A DNA stretch of 6,238 nucleotides from Thermoplasmata archaeon (GTDB taxonomy: Archaea > Thermoplasmatota > Thermoplasmata > Thermoplasmatales > Thermoplasmataceae), in assembly GCA_021806345.1 (NCBI GenBank), contig JAJZXP010000017.1, positions 1-6,238 of the forward strand. Direction: 5' to 3'. Below the pieces are notes generated by a model. It was not told the origin of the DNA. It did no database searches and saw nothing but the letters and a program-made list of their open reading frames with translations. Below are positions 5,986-6,238 of the stretch, one piece after another. Both the position numbers and the translations under genes were made by a program. Within the stretch, counting starts at the first letter, position 1. The number at the start of each line of letters is the position of its first letter.

Positions 5986-6238
5986 ATGATCAGAATTTTA
6001 GAAACAGTAGATTATTACAAAGTATCAATTAATAATTATTCGCCCATTGTAAACTTTTCTTTAGATCAAGAGGAAAAGGAAACAAATAAGGATATTCAAT
6101 TACTTCAAGAGTATGGATTTAGGATAGAGGACTTAGGAAACGATTTAGGGATATTTTTCTCATTCGAGATAGGGACTCATGTTATTGGACTTGGAGAGAA
6201 AGCTTACGGTATAGACAGGAAGCGAAAAAAATTTGTTT
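5986..6238 (+). CDS. GH31 alpha-glucosidase (MalA-like), N-terminal fragment cut by window end
   Basis: Eighty-four codons from ATG 5986 run to the window edge without a stop. The fragment is the N-terminal beta-sandwich part of a glycoside hydrolase family 31 protein. THVIGLGEKAYGIDRKRKKF (about residues 64-83) is nearly the GLGEKAFxLDRKR motif I recall from Sulfolobus MalA and related archaeal alpha-glucosidases. Complete family members run to roughly 650-700 residues, and the catalytic Asp residues lie beyond this window. No signal peptide is present, so a cytoplasmic enzyme releasing glucose from maltooligosaccharides or other alpha-glucosides is likely. An in-frame TGA at 5977-5979 fixes the start as the first ATG. 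It has its own probable promoter and is 457 bases from the maturase, so it is probably a separate unit. Other GH31 activities, such as alpha-xylosidase, cannot be excluded. Confidence 0.85.
   Translation, partial: MIRILETVDYYKVSINNYSPIVNFSLDQEEKETNKDIQLLQEYGFRIEDLGNDLGIFFSFEIGTHVIGLGEKAYGIDRKRKKFV

Noticed and set aside
5986..6238. GH31 gene as a sulfoquinovosidase linked to the sulfatases
   Set aside because: The visible motif is MalA-like, the residues that define sulfoquinovosidases lie outside the window, and sulfoquinovose carries a sulfonate that sulfatases do not cleave.

Overview
The window is AT-rich, and its genes favour AGA/AGG for arginine and ATA for isoleucine. The truncated last gene closely resembles the N-terminus of archaeal MalA-type alpha-glucosidases. 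TATA-like boxes lie where archaeal promoters would place them, one of them at a distance that fits a leaderless transcript. Together these suggest a thermophilic or acidophilic archaeon, perhaps of the Thermoplasmatales. This is inference from recalled family resemblance and composition, since no 16S or other marker gene is present.

Layout. Positions 1-136 may hold the 3' end of an unidentified upstream gene, followed by a probable promoter (about 110-120). Positions 169-5528 form a compact forward-strand cluster. It holds three non-identical type I sulfatases (169-1656, 1653-2921, 2997-4364) and one radical-SAM SPASM enzyme of the anaerobic sulfatase-maturating type (anSME, 4407-5528). The first two sulfatases overlap by ATGA. 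The third has its own probable promoter and a good ribosome binding site in a 75-base gap. The anSME follows it after 42 bases. A 457-base stretch (5529-5985) holds no convincing intact gene. It contains a T-rich probable terminator zone, a set of short reverse-strand reading frames that may be a decayed gene, a perfect 9-bp hairpin and a weaker inverted repeat. A TATA-like box then precedes the start of a GH31 alpha-glucosidase at 5986, cut by the window end.

How the genes work together. Each sulfatase carries the Cys form of the C-x-P-x-R signature, whose Cys must become formylglycine before the enzyme works. The anSME beside them is the expected oxygen-independent maturase, so the cluster carries both enzymes and activator. 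None of the four proteins has a visible signal peptide or membrane segment, so they should act in the cytoplasm on imported or endogenous sulfated molecules. The three sulfatases resemble different branches of the family, so they probably attack different sulfate positions or different substrates. The GH31 enzyme nearby hints at sulfated glycan breakdown but appears to be a separate transcription unit.
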